Shown: positions 1 through 9,267, counted from the stretch's first letter. The stretch is 41,459 nt of DNA from Spirochaetaceae bacterium (GCA_028820215.1 JAPPKD010000309.1:1-41459), one strand, 5' to 3'. Numbers and translations: made by a program. The notes: a model not told the origin generated them from the letters alone.

Positions 1-106
1 TCGGCTTCAACTTGGTCCCGGAGACTGCCTGATTCTGCTTGTTTCTAAGGAGGAAGGGACCCTTCGCTGGCCCGGCAGGGAGCCCGCGTGGCACGCTGCG
101 CGCCGC
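1..106. other. Upstream region with orphan Shine-Dalgarno-like sequence
   Basis: No gene is supported here. A strong purine-rich Shine-Dalgarno-like stretch, AAGGAGGAAGG, lies at 47-57. It is about 50 bases before the first ATG of the downstream sulfotransferase gene, too far to serve it. It may belong to a lost or non-annotated start. Confidence 0.4.
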
Positions 107-1666
107 ATGCCGGCCCGTCTCGCCCCGTCGTTCCTGGCGTTCTCCCGCGCCCTCGCCGGTCCCGTGGGGATCACCCGAGCGGCGTCCCTTGCCGCCACCC
201 TGCTGATCGCGACGGCCGCCGGCTGGGCGGATGACGAGCCGTCCTCTCCCACGCCTCCGCTGCAGGCGGCCGCACGTCTCCACGCCGCCAACGCCCTGAT
301 CGCCGTGGTGGAAGGCGAGCTGTCCGCGCCCGGCAACGTCGTGATCGACTACTGGCCCGCCGCCGGTGGCCCGGCGCTGCGCTCGGCTGCCGTTACGAGC
401 CGGGGCACCTCCTTCACCGCGCCCCTCGTCCGGCTGCGCGCCGCGACCGATTACTTGTACGAGGTGCGCGCGGTCGGCACCGATGGCCGCCTGTCCGAAC
501 CCACGCCGGCAGCCGGGTTCACGACCGGCGAGCTGCCCGAGGGCCTGCGCGGCGCCGTCTTCGACGTGTGGCGCGGCGCGCCGACGCTCCCGGTCACCTT
601 CCTGGAGTTCCGGCAGAGCGAGTTCTTCGGCCTGGCGGCGTTCGACGGAGAGGGCCATGTCGTCTGGTACTTCCAGGCGCCGGAAGGCGAGCAGCCCTAC
701 GTCATGGCCCGCCGCCCGAACGGCAACATCGTCTACCTTGCCGGCTTCAAGGGCGGCACCACCGCGGCCGGGCTGGTAGAGATCGACCCCACCGGCCGCG
801 AGCTGCACCGCCTGGCCGACGAATGCTCGCCGTTCGGCCCCATGCATCACGAGGTGCAGGTGCTGCCCGACGGCCGCCTGCTGTACCTGTCCCGCGACGT
901 GCTGTGGGACGGCTACGGCGACCCGGCCGTGCCGCAGGAAGGCGACACGCTCGGCATCTGGGACGCGGAAGCCGGCACCGCCGACATCGTCTGGAACATC
1001 TTCGATCATCTCTCCCCGGCCGACCGCGTCGCGCCCGGCTCCAACCGGAGTCTGCCCGGGCACCCCATGTGGGGCGGGTGCGAGCGCGACACGCGGGTGC
1101 AGGACTGGAGCCACGGCAACTCCGCCGTGATGGCCGACGACGGCAGCGTACTGGTGTCGCTCGGCCATCTGAACCAGGTGATCTCGATCGCCCCCGACCT
1201 GGCCTCCGTGCGCTGGCGCCTGGGCGGCCCCGGCAGCGACTTCACGCTGGAGGATCCCCGCGACCGATTTTATGCCCAGCACACGGCGGTGCCGCTCGAC
1301 AACGGCAACGTGCTGCTGTTCGACAACGGCACCGGCCGGCCTTACGACGAGGGCGGCCAGTTCTCCCGCGCCGTGGAGCTGGATCTCGACCTGGAGCGGA
1401 TGACCGCGCGCCGCGTCTGGGAATACTGGCACCGCCCGCCGCTGTACGCCGCGTGCTGCTCCAGCGTGCAGCGCCTGCCGGGCGGCAACACCCTGATCCT
1501 GTACGGATCGAGCCGCGCCGAGCGCTGCTGCCGGGTGTTCATCATCGCCGAGGTCACGCCCGACGGCCAGACCGCCTGGGAGGTCGGCCACCGCTCGCCC
1601 GGCAAGCCCAACCAGTACCGGGTCTACGCCGCCGAATCGATCATGGGCGAATCACGCCGCCGCTGA
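107..1666 (+). CDS. Arylsulfotransferase (ASST)-family secreted beta-propeller protein, copy 1
   Basis: A 519-residue exported protein of the ASST family, whose characterised members move sulfate between phenolic esters in the periplasm through a sulfo-histidine. A signal-peptide-like hydrophobic stretch (about residues 26-40) precedes an Fn3-like N-terminal part (about 50-140) and a propeller. The conserved segment with Gln-His-Thr (His392), followed by a glycine-asparagine-rich strand and a Phe-Asp-Asn-Gly motif, matches the catalytic-histidine region of bacterial ASST. Extra cysteines, including two Cys-Cys pairs, occur near the C-terminus. The ATG at 107 is the first start in frame but lacks a close ribosome site; GTG at 164 would give a more compact signal peptide. 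The 3' end overlaps the convergent permease gene by 15 bp. A paralogue lies at 6725-8194. Actual sulfate transfer is unproven. Confidence 0.8.
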   Translation: MPARLAPSFLAFSRALAGPVGITRAASLAATLLIATAAGWADDEPSSPTPPLQAAARLHAANALIAVVEGELSAPGNVVIDYWPAAGGPALRSAAVTSRGTSFTAPLVRLRAATDYLYEVRAVGTDGRLSEPTPAAGFTTGELPEGLRGAVFDVWRGAPTLPVTFLEFRQSEFFGLAAFDGEGHVVWYFQAPEGEQPYVMARRPNGNIVYLAGFKGGTTAAGLVEIDPTGRELHRLADECSPFGPMHHEVQVLPDGRLLYLSRDVLWDGYGDPAVPQEGDTLGIWDAEAGTADIVWNIFDHLSPADRVAPGSNRSLPGHPMWGGCERDTRVQDWSHGNSAVMADDGSVLVSLGHLNQVISIAPDLASVRWRLGGPGSDFTLEDPRDRFYAQHTAVPLDNGNVLLFDNGTGRPYDEGGQFSRAVELDLDLERMTARRVWEYWHRPPLYAACCSSVQRLPGGNTLILYGSSRAERCCRVFIIAEVTPDGQTAWEVGHRSPGKPNQYRVYAAESIMGESRRR

Positions 1667-2503
1667 CTCCCGGCTGCCGCGGCGGCGCAGCCACTCGACG
1701 GTGGCCATGAACAGCAGGGCGAAGGCCAGCAGCACGGTGGCGACGGCCAGGATCGCGGGGCTGATCTCCTCGCGGATGCCCGACCACATCTGGCGCGGGA
1801 TGGTGCGCTGCTCCAGGCCGCCGATGAAGAGCACGGTGACCACCTCGTCGAACGAGGTGGCGAAGGCGAACAGCGCGCCGGACACGACGCCGGGCGCGAT
1901 CAGCGGGAGCTGGATGCGGCGGAAGCCGGTCAGCGGGCCGGCGCCCAGGCTGGCGGAGGCACGCAGCAGGTTCCGGTCGAAGCCGGAGAGGGTCGCGGTG
2001 ACGGTGATGACCACGAAGGGCGCGCCCAGCGTGGTATGCGCAAGAATCAGTCCCAGGTGGGTCTGCGCCAGCCCGATCTCGGAGTAGAAGAAGAACATGC
2101 CGACCGCGGAGATGATCAGCGGCGTCACGATCGGCGACAGCAGCATCCCCATGATCGCGGTGCGGCCCGGCATCGCCGCGCTCGACAGGCCGAGCGCGGC
2201 GACGGTACCCAGCACGGTCGCCAGCGCCGTGGCCGCGGCGCCGATGACCAAGCTGTTGACCAGCGCGCGCAGCCACTCCTCGTCGCCCGCCACGCTCCGG
2301 TACCAGCGCAGCGAATAGGCGTCCGGGTCGAGCCTGAGCATTCCCTCGGTGAAGGTGAAGTAGGGCTCCACGTTGAAGCTGAGCGGCACGAAAACCAGCA
2401 GCGGCGCGATCAGGAACAGCAGCACCGCCGTGCAGAACACCAGGTACACGGCCCGGCCGGCGCGTTCCGGAAGGGTGCGAGCCGGCACGGTGCGGTTTGC
2501 CAC
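1652..2503 (-). CDS. ABC transporter permease, PotC-like
   Basis: Inner-membrane permease of 283 residues, typical length for PotC/PhnU-type subunits of spermidine/putrescine-class importers. It has about six hydrophobic helices. The cytoplasmic EAA-type loop is visible near the middle as ASASLGAGPLTGFRRIQLP, which contacts the ATPase. The start is a GTG two bases after the TGA of the upstream permease gene; no ATG lies at the junction, so translational coupling is likely. It is the last gene of the minus-strand operon that begins with an aldolase. The substrate cannot be read from the sequence. Confidence 0.88.
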   Translation of the reverse strand: MANRTVPARTLPERAGRAVYLVFCTAVLLFLIAPLLVFVPLSFNVEPYFTFTEGMLRLDPDAYSLRWYRSVAGDEEWLRALVNSLVIGAAATALATVLGTVAALGLSSAAMPGRTAIMGMLLSPIVTPLIISAVGMFFFYSEIGLAQTHLGLILAHTTLGAPFVVITVTATLSGFDRNLLRASASLGAGPLTGFRRIQLPLIAPGVVSGALFAFATSFDEVVTVLFIGGLEQRTIPRQMWSGIREEISPAILAVATVLLAFALLFMATVEWLRRRGSRESAAA

Positions 2504-2505
2504 GG

Positions 2506-3699
2506 TCAGCCCAGCCGCAGGCGGTTGATGCCCACCACCCGGTCGTAGATCACGAAGAAGATCAGCACGCAGGTCAGCAGGATGCCGCCCAGCGCCGCCG
2601 CCAGTCCCCAGTTCAGCGATTCCTGCATGTGGTAGGCGATCTGGTTGGAGATGAGCTGGCCGGTGCGTCCCCCGACCAGGGCGGGCGTGATGTAGTAGCC
2701 GAGCGCGACGATGAACACCAGCAGCGTCCCGGCGCCCACGCCGGGCAGCGACTGCGGCCAGTAGACGCGGACGAACGCCTGCACCGGCCCCGCACCCAGC
2801 GATGCGGCGGCACGCAGGTACTCGGGCCGGATGGTGCGCATGACCGAGTACAGCGGCAGCACCATGAACGGCAGCAGCACGTGGGTCATCGCGATCAGGG
2901 TGCCGGCCATGTTGTAGATCATGGCCAGCCGCTGATCGTCGCCGATCACGCCGATCGCCACCAGCAGGTCGTTGATCACCCCCTGCGACTGCAGCAGCAC
3001 GATCCAGGACGTGGTCCGCACCAGCAGCGAGGTCCAGAACGGCAGCAGCACCCCGACCAGCATCAGCGCGGCGCGGCGCGGCGGCGCGTGGGCGATTCCG
3101 TAGGCAAGCGGGTAGCCGAGGACCAGGCACAGCGCCGTGACCGCCAGGCTGACCAGGAAGGTCCGGCCGAAGAGCTGCAGGTAGATGCGCTGCTCCTCCG
3201 GCCGGCGGACGATGCGGCCGTCCGGGCCGCGGTCCCGGTCGACGGCGTTCAGGTAGTGGCGGGCCGTCCAGCGCTCGCCGGCGCGCTGCAGCGCCCGCCA
3301 CGTGCGCGCCTCTCCCCACACCGGGTCGGCCTCCACCATGGCGGTGCGCCAGTCGTCGGTCTCCACGCCCTGAATCCGGCGCATGCTGCGGGTGAAAACG
3401 CTGCGCAGACCGGCCTCCACGCGGTTGACGCGGGTGGCGATCTGGCCGAGCGTCCGCTCCTCCCGCGCGGCCAGCAACTCACGGGCGGCTGCGGCGAACA
3501 CCGCATCGGGCGGCGCCTCGCCACCGTCCCAGCCCCGCAGCAACGCCAGGGTGTCCGGCACTGCATCGGCGACCACCGGGTCGTGGACGCTGCGCACCAG
3601 CATCGTCCCCAGCGGCGCCAGGAACGCCACGCCGACGAACCCCGCAAGCGGCAGCACCAGGAGCGCGGCGCGGAGGCGGGCGCCACCCAATCCGGGCAT
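2506..3699 (-). CDS. ABC transporter permease, PotB-like, with large periplasmic insert
   Basis: Partner permease of the PotC-like subunit. At 397 residues it is about 100 longer than classical PotB. The extra length is a hydrophilic, charged segment of about 130 residues between the first and second membrane helices, a layout known in a subset of PotB-like proteins. The C-terminal two thirds hold the usual helices and the EAA loop (AAASLGAGPVQAFVRVYWP). The ATG at 3699 lies 17 bp after the binding-protein stop. No strong ribosome site is visible, so coupling to the upstream gene is likely. Confidence 0.87.
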   Translation of the reverse strand: MPGLGGARLRAALLVLPLAGFVGVAFLAPLGTMLVRSVHDPVVADAVPDTLALLRGWDGGEAPPDAVFAAAARELLAAREERTLGQIATRVNRVEAGLRSVFTRSMRRIQGVETDDWRTAMVEADPVWGEARTWRALQRAGERWTARHYLNAVDRDRGPDGRIVRRPEEQRIYLQLFGRTFLVSLAVTALCLVLGYPLAYGIAHAPPRRAALMLVGVLLPFWTSLLVRTTSWIVLLQSQGVINDLLVAIGVIGDDQRLAMIYNMAGTLIAMTHVLLPFMVLPLYSVMRTIRPEYLRAAASLGAGPVQAFVRVYWPQSLPGVGAGTLLVFIVALGYYITPALVGGRTGQLISNQIAYHMQESLNWGLAAALGGILLTCVLIFFVIYDRVVGINRLRLG

Positions 3700-3716
3700 G
3701 CGCTGCCGGGGCCGGC

Positions 3717-4796
3717 TCAGCGTGCCAGCCACGCTCCGAAGCGGTCGTTGATCTCGTCGCCGTAGTCCGCCCACCACGCCCAGTCGTTGAACACCGAGCG
3801 CTCCAGGCGCTCCGGGGTGACCGGCATGTGCGGTTCCATCTCGATGCCGGCCTCCACGTGCGTGCCCACCAGCGCCAGCGCCGAGTGCCGGGTCGGGCTG
3901 TAGGAGATGTAGCTGCTCATGGCGGCCATCGACTCCGGCTGCGCCATGAACGCCAGGAACTCGAGCGCCGTCTCCAGGTTGAGCGCTCCGGCAACGATCG
4001 CAAGCTGCGAGTGGTCCAGCACCTGGCCGTCCCAGACGATCTCGAACGGCTGGTTCTCGGCCACCTGCGCGTCGAAGATGCGCCCGTTGTAGGCGGTGCT
4101 CATCACCACCTCGCCGTCGGCCAGCATCTGCGGCGGCTGCGCGCCGGCCTCCCACCAGACCACGTGCTCCTTGATCGAGTCCAGCTTCCGGAACGCCCGG
4201 TCCACGCCGTCGCGGGTGCCGAGGACGTCGTACACCTGGTCGGCCGGCACGCCGTCGGCGACCAGGGCGAACTCCATGTTGGCGTACGGCGAGCGCCGCA
4301 TGCCGCGGCGGCCCGGGAACTTCTCCAGGTCGAAGAAGTCGGCCATGGTGGACGGCTGCACGTCCGCGAAATGGTCCGTGCGGTAGGCGTAGATCGTCGA
4401 GTACACGACCAGGCCGACGCCGCACTCGGAGATCATTCCGTCCAGGAAGTCCTGCACCGCGGCATCCGCGTGCCCGGGGAAGATGTCCTCGGGCGCGACG
4501 ACCTCCAGCAAGCCTTCGTCGCAGCCGCGCACCGCGTCGGCAGCTTCCAGGTCGACCACGTCCCAGTGCACGTTCCCGGTCTCCACTTGGGCGCGTATCT
4601 CGGCGAGGCCGCCGTTGTAGTCCTCCATGCGCGTGGTGTAGCCGGTGTCGGCGCCGAACGGATCGAGCAGCGCCTTCTGCGTCGCCCGGCCGTACGCCCC
4701 GCCCCAGGAGACCATGGTCATCTCCTCGGCGGTAGCCGACAGGCTCGCCACCAGCGCGACCAGCGTAAGGGTCGCCGCAAATCTAGTCGTTCTCAT
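3717..4796 (-). CDS. Extracellular solute-binding protein, spermidine/putrescine (PotD) class
   Basis: Periplasmic binding protein of 359 residues with a clear signal peptide (Arg-rich start, hydrophobic core, Ala-x-Ala-like end near residue 22). The mature part opens with a Trp-Gly-Gly motif, and its two-lobe type-2 fold is characteristic of PotD/AfuA-like proteins. It delivers a small polar or cationic solute to the two permeases; polyamine is only the family default. The ATG overlaps the ATPase stop as ATGA and has a strong GAGGAGG ribosome site, consistent with high expression. Gene order is ATPase, binding protein, permease, permease. Confidence 0.87.
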   Translation of the reverse strand: MRTTRFAATLTLVALVASLSATAEEMTMVSWGGAYGRATQKALLDPFGADTGYTTRMEDYNGGLAEIRAQVETGNVHWDVVDLEAADAVRGCDEGLLEVVAPEDIFPGHADAAVQDFLDGMISECGVGLVVYSTIYAYRTDHFADVQPSTMADFFDLEKFPGRRGMRRSPYANMEFALVADGVPADQVYDVLGTRDGVDRAFRKLDSIKEHVVWWEAGAQPPQMLADGEVVMSTAYNGRIFDAQVAENQPFEIVWDGQVLDHSQLAIVAGALNLETALEFLAFMAQPESMAAMSSYISYSPTRHSALALVGTHVEAGIEMEPHMPVTPERLERSVFNDWAWWADYGDEINDRFGAWLAR

Positions 4797-5965
4797 GCTT
4801 CTTCCTCCTCGTCGTCGACGTCCAATGCCCGGCAGTCGGCTGCCGCCCACCCGATGGTGATCGTGTCGCCCTCCAGCATCGCCCCGTGTCCGACGATGTT
4901 GGGGATCTTGAGCGCGAAGTCGGTGCGCCCGCCGGCCCGGACGTGCACGATCAGGTGATCGCCCAGGAAGGTGATCGCCTCGACCTGCGCCGCGAACTGG
5001 TTGCTGTACTCGTGCGACCCGGTCGCCAGGGCGACCCGCTCTGGACGAGTCGCGACGGTCACCGGGTCGCCGGACTCGCACGCCGCCACGCGGTAGGCCG
5101 TGATCGTCTGATCGCCCACCGCGACCCGGCAGTAGTCGCCGTCGACAGCGGCCACCTGCCCGCGCAGCAGATTGTTGCCGCCAATGAAGCGGGCCACGAA
5201 CGGCCGCTCCGGCTCCTCGTAGAGAATCTCGGGCGTCGCCACCTGCTCGATGCGGCCGCGGTTGAACACGGCGATACGGTCCGACATCACCATCGCTTCC
5301 TGCTGGTCATGCGTGACGTACACGACCGTGACCCCCAGCGAGCGGTGGATGCGCCGGATCTCGTACTGCATCTCCTCGCGCAGGCTGCGGTCCAGGGCGC
5401 CGAGCGGCTCGTCCATCAGCACCAGGCTGGGCTCGAACACCAGCGCGCGGCCGATGGCGACGCGCTGCTGCTGGCCGCCGGAAAGCTGGTCGGGCCGCCG
5501 GTCCTCGAACCCCTCCAGCCGCACCAGCCGCAGCGCCCGCTGCACGCGCTCCCGGCGTTCAGCGGGTTCCAGGCGTCGCACTTCCAGTGGAAAGGAGAGG
5601 TTCTCTCCCACCGTGAGGTGCGGGAACAGCGCGTAGTTCTGGAAGACGACGCCGATGTTGCGCTGCCGCGGCGGCAGGTCGTGCACGGAGCGGCCGGCGA
5701 TGCGGATGGTGCCGGCCGACGGAGTCTCGAACCCGGCCAGCATCATCAGGCAGGTGGTCTTGCCCGAGCCCGACGGCCCGAGCAGGGTCAGGAACTCCCC
5801 TTCGCGAACGCTGAGGTTCAGGTCCCTGACGACCAGGGTGCGCCCGTCGTAGCTCTTGTCGATCGAGGCGAACTCGACGTACGGCGGGCCGTCCGGGGTC
5901 GCGTCCCGCGCGGTAGCGGACTCACCCGGTTGCGCCGATACGCCTCCGGACGTGGCCGTCGCCAT
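4793..5965 (-). CDS. ABC transporter ATP-binding protein, PotA-like
   Basis: Cytoplasmic ATPase of 390 residues that powers the neighbouring permeases. It has a Walker A GPSGSGKT (residues 63-70), a Q-loop (VVFQNYALFPHL), the signature LSGGQQQR, Walker B LVLMDEP and the H-loop motif THD. A C-terminal TOBE-type regulatory region follows. A low-complexity N-terminal extension of about 28 residues precedes the domain, and the protein ends in an acidic Asp/Glu tail. The ATG at 5965 lies 26 bp after the aldolase stop, with AGGA about 10 bases upstream. Confidence 0.92.
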   Translation of the reverse strand: MATATSGGVSAQPGESATARDATPDGPPYVEFASIDKSYDGRTLVVRDLNLSVREGEFLTLLGPSGSGKTTCLMMLAGFETPSAGTIRIAGRSVHDLPPRQRNIGVVFQNYALFPHLTVGENLSFPLEVRRLEPAERRERVQRALRLVRLEGFEDRRPDQLSGGQQQRVAIGRALVFEPSLVLMDEPLGALDRSLREEMQYEIRRIHRSLGVTVVYVTHDQQEAMVMSDRIAVFNRGRIEQVATPEILYEEPERPFVARFIGGNNLLRGQVAAVDGDYCRVAVGDQTITAYRVAACESGDPVTVATRPERVALATGSHEYSNQFAAQVEAITFLGDHLIVHVRAGGRTDFALKIPNIVGHGAMLEGDTITIGWAAADCRALDVDDEEEEA

Positions 5966-5991
5966 GGACGGCTTATCCTACCATGAGCCGG

Positions 5992-6726
5992 CTACCATGG
6001 CAGCGCCGAGGCTCGGCCCAGCCCGGTGAGCGCCTCTTCGATCGCTCCCTTGACGACGCCCAGCACCTGCACGGACTCGGTGAAGTCGCCGAGCATGAAC
6101 TTGCCGGCCGCCCTGACCTTGGCCTCCGCCCGCTCGTACTGCTCGGCCACGCGCGGGTCGGCGTGGCCGCCGGGAATGCCCAGCGACTGCGCCATGTCCT
6201 CGGGCCCGCCGGCGAAAAAGTCGATGCCGTCCACCTGCAGGATCTCGTCCAGGTTGTCCACCGAGGTGACGCTCTCCAACTGCGGGACCAGCAGCGTGTT
6301 GCGGTTGGCGGCCTCGAACAGCGAGATGCGCTCCGCGCCGTCCTGGCGCAGCACCATCGGGTAGCTGGTGGAGCTGCGCAGTCCGAGCGGCGCGAAGAAC
6401 GTGTACTTCACCAGCGCCTCCGCCTCCGCGCGGGTCTGCAGGTTGGGGACCACGATGAGCTGCACGCCGCGGTCCAGGTAGGACAGGATCGTCGATTCCG
6501 CGCCGTCCTGGATCCGCATCGTGGTGCTCATCCCGAACCCCTCGGCGATGCGGCAGATGGTGCCAACCTGCTGCGGCGTCACCGGCGCGTGTTGTCCGTC
6601 CAGGTTGACGAAGTCCAGGCCCATGCGGCCGGCCAGCTCCACCACCTCCTCCGAGGGCTCGTTCATCGACACGCCCAGCGCCTTTTCGCCGCGCGTCTTA
6701 CGCCATAGGATCCGGTTCTCGATCAT
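5992..6726 (-). CDS. HpcH/HpaI aldolase/citrate lyase family protein
   Basis: A 244-residue TIM-barrel class II aldolase of the HpcH/HpaI family, which makes or splits 2-keto-3-deoxy acids using a divalent metal. Family marks are the Asp-Gly-Gln-His motif near residue 43 (usually Asp-x-Glu-His), a Val-Pro-Gln-Leu-Glu strand with the metal-ligand Glu, and Gly-Gly-Pro-Glu-Asp-Met-Ala with the second acidic ligand, followed by SLGIPG. The start ATG at 6726 gives the usual family N-terminus and has GGAGG about 11 bases upstream. It overlaps the start codon of the divergent sulfotransferase gene. It leads the Pot-like transport operon, suggesting that its product or substrate is related to the imported solute. 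Confidence 0.88.
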   Translation of the reverse strand: MIENRILWRKTRGEKALGVSMNEPSEEVVELAGRMGLDFVNLDGQHAPVTPQQVGTICRIAEGFGMSTTMRIQDGAESTILSYLDRGVQLIVVPNLQTRAEAEALVKYTFFAPLGLRSSTSYPMVLRQDGAERISLFEAANRNTLLVPQLESVTSVDNLDEILQVDGIDFFAGGPEDMAQSLGIPGGHADPRVAEQYERAEAKVRAAGKFMLGDFTESVQVLGVVKGAIEEALTGLGRASALPW

Positions 6727-8194
6727 GAGTACGCCCACCTCCGTTCGCGTCGCCGTCGCGGCCACGTTGGCCCTGGCCGCCCTTCCTGCGTTCGCCCAAG
6801 TGGAGTCGGCCCCACCCGGCGTCGTGTCGGCGAGCGCGGCCCTGCACCCCGACAACAGCCTTATAGCAGAGATCGCCGTGGAGCTCGACGCGCCGGGGCG
6901 CGTGTACGTTGAGTACGCGGGCCCGGACGGCACGCTGCGCTCGGCGACGACGGCCAACCCCGCACGCACGTTCACCGTGCCGTTGATGCGCCTGCTCCCC
7001 GACACCGAGTACACCTACGCGGTCGTGCCGGTCGCCGGCGACGGGGCCGCGGGCACGCCCGCCGCCGAGGGCACGTTCCGGACGCGCGCGCTGCCGCCGG
7101 CCCTGGCCCGCCTGCAGATCGACGTGACCGGCGAGTCCACCGCGGAGCTGGTGCTGCTCGACCTGCAGGACAACCCGGACAGCTTCTTCCTGTTCCTGGA
7201 CAGCCGCGGCCGGATCGTCTGGTACCACCGCAACCGGCCGGTCGTGGCCGACCCGCCGACGCCGATCAGGGTGGTGCGCCAGAAGCCCAACCACAACCTC
7301 GTCTACTGGGAAGGCGGACCCACCGGCCGCTTCGTGAACTGCTGCCTGCGGGAGATCGACCCGCTCGGGCGGGTGGTCACGCGGCTGGTCAACAACGACA
7401 TCGACAAGTGGGCCCACCACGACCTGGCGATCCTGCCGGACGAGCAGGTGCTCTACATCGCCCACGAGATCGTCACCATCGACGACACCGCGCAGGGCGG
7501 CGATGCGGAGACCCGCGTCCTGGTCGACTCGCTGCGCCTGTGGGACCAGGTCACGCACACCACCGAGGAGCTGTGGGACGCCCAAGACCACCTGTCCCTT
7601 GACAATCGCGTCCGCTGGTCCGGGGACCTCAAGAACTGGCTGAACGCCAACTCGCTGTCCTTCGGCGTGCGCGGCAACCTGATCCTGTCGCTCTCGATGC
7701 GCAACGAGATCATCTCCATCGCTCCCGACTTCAAGAGCATCGAGTGGCGGCTCGGGGGGCCCGAGTCGAGCTACGAATTCGCCGACCCCACCGACCGGTT
7801 CTATTTCCAGCACACCGCCGCCGAGCTCCCGAACGGCAACATCCTCCTGTTCGACAACGGCCGCGACCGGCCGGAGGAGGAGGGAGGCGAGTACTCCCGC
7901 GCCCTGGAGCTGGCACTCAACACCTACGACCTGATCGCGGTGAAGGTGTGGGAGTACCGCCACACCCCCGACCTGTATTCGCTGTCCCGGTCGAGCGCCT
8001 ACCGGCTGCCGTCCGGCACCACGCTGATCAACTTCGAGACCAACGACCGTGACCCGCAGCGCGTGATCGTCGAGGCGGATGCCGACGGCGGCGTGGTCTG
8101 GCAGGCCGACCTGCGCAGCCCGACGATCCGCAACAGCTACCGCGCCTATCCGGCCGACACCATCATGGGCGAACGACGAATCGAGGAGAAGTAA
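6725..8194 (+). CDS. Arylsulfotransferase (ASST)-family secreted beta-propeller protein, copy 2
   Basis: A 489-residue paralogue of the protein at 107-1666, with the same order of parts: signal peptide (hydrophobic core followed by AFAQ), Fn3-like N-terminal domain, and propeller. The catalytic-type His363 lies in a Phe-Gln-His-Thr context followed by NGNILLFDNG. Both copies end with a Tyr-Arg-x-Tyr-x-Ala segment and an IMGE motif. The start at 6725 gives a good signal peptide but only a weak AGGA about 13 bases upstream. Its stop overlaps the next start as TAATG, so it is coupled to the Gfo/Idh gene. The substrate is unknown. Confidence 0.82.
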   Translation: MSTPTSVRVAVAATLALAALPAFAQVESAPPGVVSASAALHPDNSLIAEIAVELDAPGRVYVEYAGPDGTLRSATTANPARTFTVPLMRLLPDTEYTYAVVPVAGDGAAGTPAAEGTFRTRALPPALARLQIDVTGESTAELVLLDLQDNPDSFFLFLDSRGRIVWYHRNRPVVADPPTPIRVVRQKPNHNLVYWEGGPTGRFVNCCLREIDPLGRVVTRLVNNDIDKWAHHDLAILPDEQVLYIAHEIVTIDDTAQGGDAETRVLVDSLRLWDQVTHTTEELWDAQDHLSLDNRVRWSGDLKNWLNANSLSFGVRGNLILSLSMRNEIISIAPDFKSIEWRLGGPESSYEFADPTDRFYFQHTAAELPNGNILLFDNGRDRPEEEGGEYSRALELALNTYDLIAVKVWEYRHTPDLYSLSRSSAYRLPSGTTLINFETNDRDPQRVIVEADADGGVVWQADLRSPTIRNSYRAYPADTIMGERRIEEK

Positions 8195-9267
8195 TGCAAC
8201 TGACCGCCGCCCTGATCGGGCTCCGTCATCCGCACTCAGCGGGCCACATCCGCACCCTGGACTGCCTGCCCGAGGTGACCCGCATCGTGGTCTGGGACGA
8301 GGACCCCTCGGCTCTGGACGAGCTGCGCGGCGAGGTGCGCGACACGCCGGTCGAGCAGGCCGGCAGCCTGGCCGAGCTCCTGGGCCGACGCGACCTGGAC
8401 TTCGTGGTCGCCGCCGAGCGCAACGACCGCAACCCGGACCTGTTCGCAGGCATCCTGGAGGCCGGCCACCACCTCCTGGCCGAGAAGCCGCTGGGCCGCA
8501 CCGCCGACGACGCGCGGCGCGTGGTGGCCGCCGCCGAGCGGGCGGACCGGCAACTCTCCGTCTTCTACACCAACCGCTACAACCCGCTGATCGCCGAGGC
8601 GCGCCGGCTGGTGCGCGCCGGCGCGCTGGGCGCGCTGTTCTCGCTGGAGATCCGGATGCTCACCACGCAGGTCCGCTTCCGCGGACCCGATCACTGGCTG
8701 TTCGACCGCGCCAGGGCCGGCGGCGGCATCCTCTCCTGGCTGGGCTGTCACTCGCTGGACCTCATGCCGTTCCTGACCGGCGATCCGATCGTGTCGGTGG
8801 CCGCGGAGGTCGCCACGCGCGGCGAGGACGGCTTCGACGTCGAGGACACCGCGACCCTGTCGATGCGCCTGCGCTCCGGCGCGCTGGCGTCTCTGCACGC
8901 CGCCTACGTGCTGGCCGTGGCGGGCGGCGGCTTCTACAACCCCGCCGGCTACGACCAGCACGTCGGCGTCAACGGCCGCGAGGGGCGGCTCTGGTGGAAC
9001 GACCGCGGGCCGCCCGAGCTGCACCTGGAGAGCGGCGTGCCGGATTTCGCGGCCGCGCCGCAGCGCACGTTCACCTTCACGCCGGCCGAGTCGCGCGCGT
9101 ACGGCGGCCGCTACGGCGAGCGGCTCGTGCGCGACTTCATCGCCGCCACGCGCGGCGATGGTCCCGTCCCGATCCCGGGCGAGGCGGCGGTGCGGGTGGG
9201 ACTGATCGTCGATGCGGCCTACGAGTCGGCGCGCACCGGCCGGCGGGTCGAGGTGCCGGCGGAGTAG
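8194..9267 (+). CDS. Gfo/Idh/MocA family NAD(P)-dependent oxidoreductase
   Basis: A 357-residue cytoplasmic oxidoreductase. The N-terminal Rossmann half ends in the family Glu-Lys-Pro-Leu motif with the catalytic-type Lys98. The C-terminal alpha/beta half contains GGGILSWLGCHSLDL, matching the family segment that carries the catalytic His/Asp. The usual N-terminal glycine-rich dinucleotide loop is weak (ALIGLRHPHSAGH). Members act on sugars, inositols or related polyols. The ATG shares one base with the upstream stop, so co-translation with the sulfotransferase-like gene is likely. Substrate not identifiable. Confidence 0.88.
   Translation: MQLTAALIGLRHPHSAGHIRTLDCLPEVTRIVVWDEDPSALDELRGEVRDTPVEQAGSLAELLGRRDLDFVVAAERNDRNPDLFAGILEAGHHLLAEKPLGRTADDARRVVAAAERADRQLSVFYTNRYNPLIAEARRLVRAGALGALFSLEIRMLTTQVRFRGPDHWLFDRARAGGGILSWLGCHSLDLMPFLTGDPIVSVAAEVATRGEDGFDVEDTATLSMRLRSGALASLHAAYVLAVAGGGFYNPAGYDQHVGVNGREGRLWWNDRGPPELHLESGVPDFAAAPQRTFTFTPAESRAYGGRYGERLVRDFIAATRGDGPVPIPGEAAVRVGLIVDAAYESARTGRRVEVPAE

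Noticed and set aside
47..57. Strong Shine-Dalgarno-like sequence as the start signal for the first sulfotransferase gene
   Set aside because: It is about 50 bases from the first ATG and no in-frame start lies at the right distance.
2497..3765. Long plus-strand open frame opposite the PotB-like gene
   Set aside because: Composition is typical of antisense GC-rich frames (Gln, His, Arg, Asp), and the minus strand carries a clear permease.
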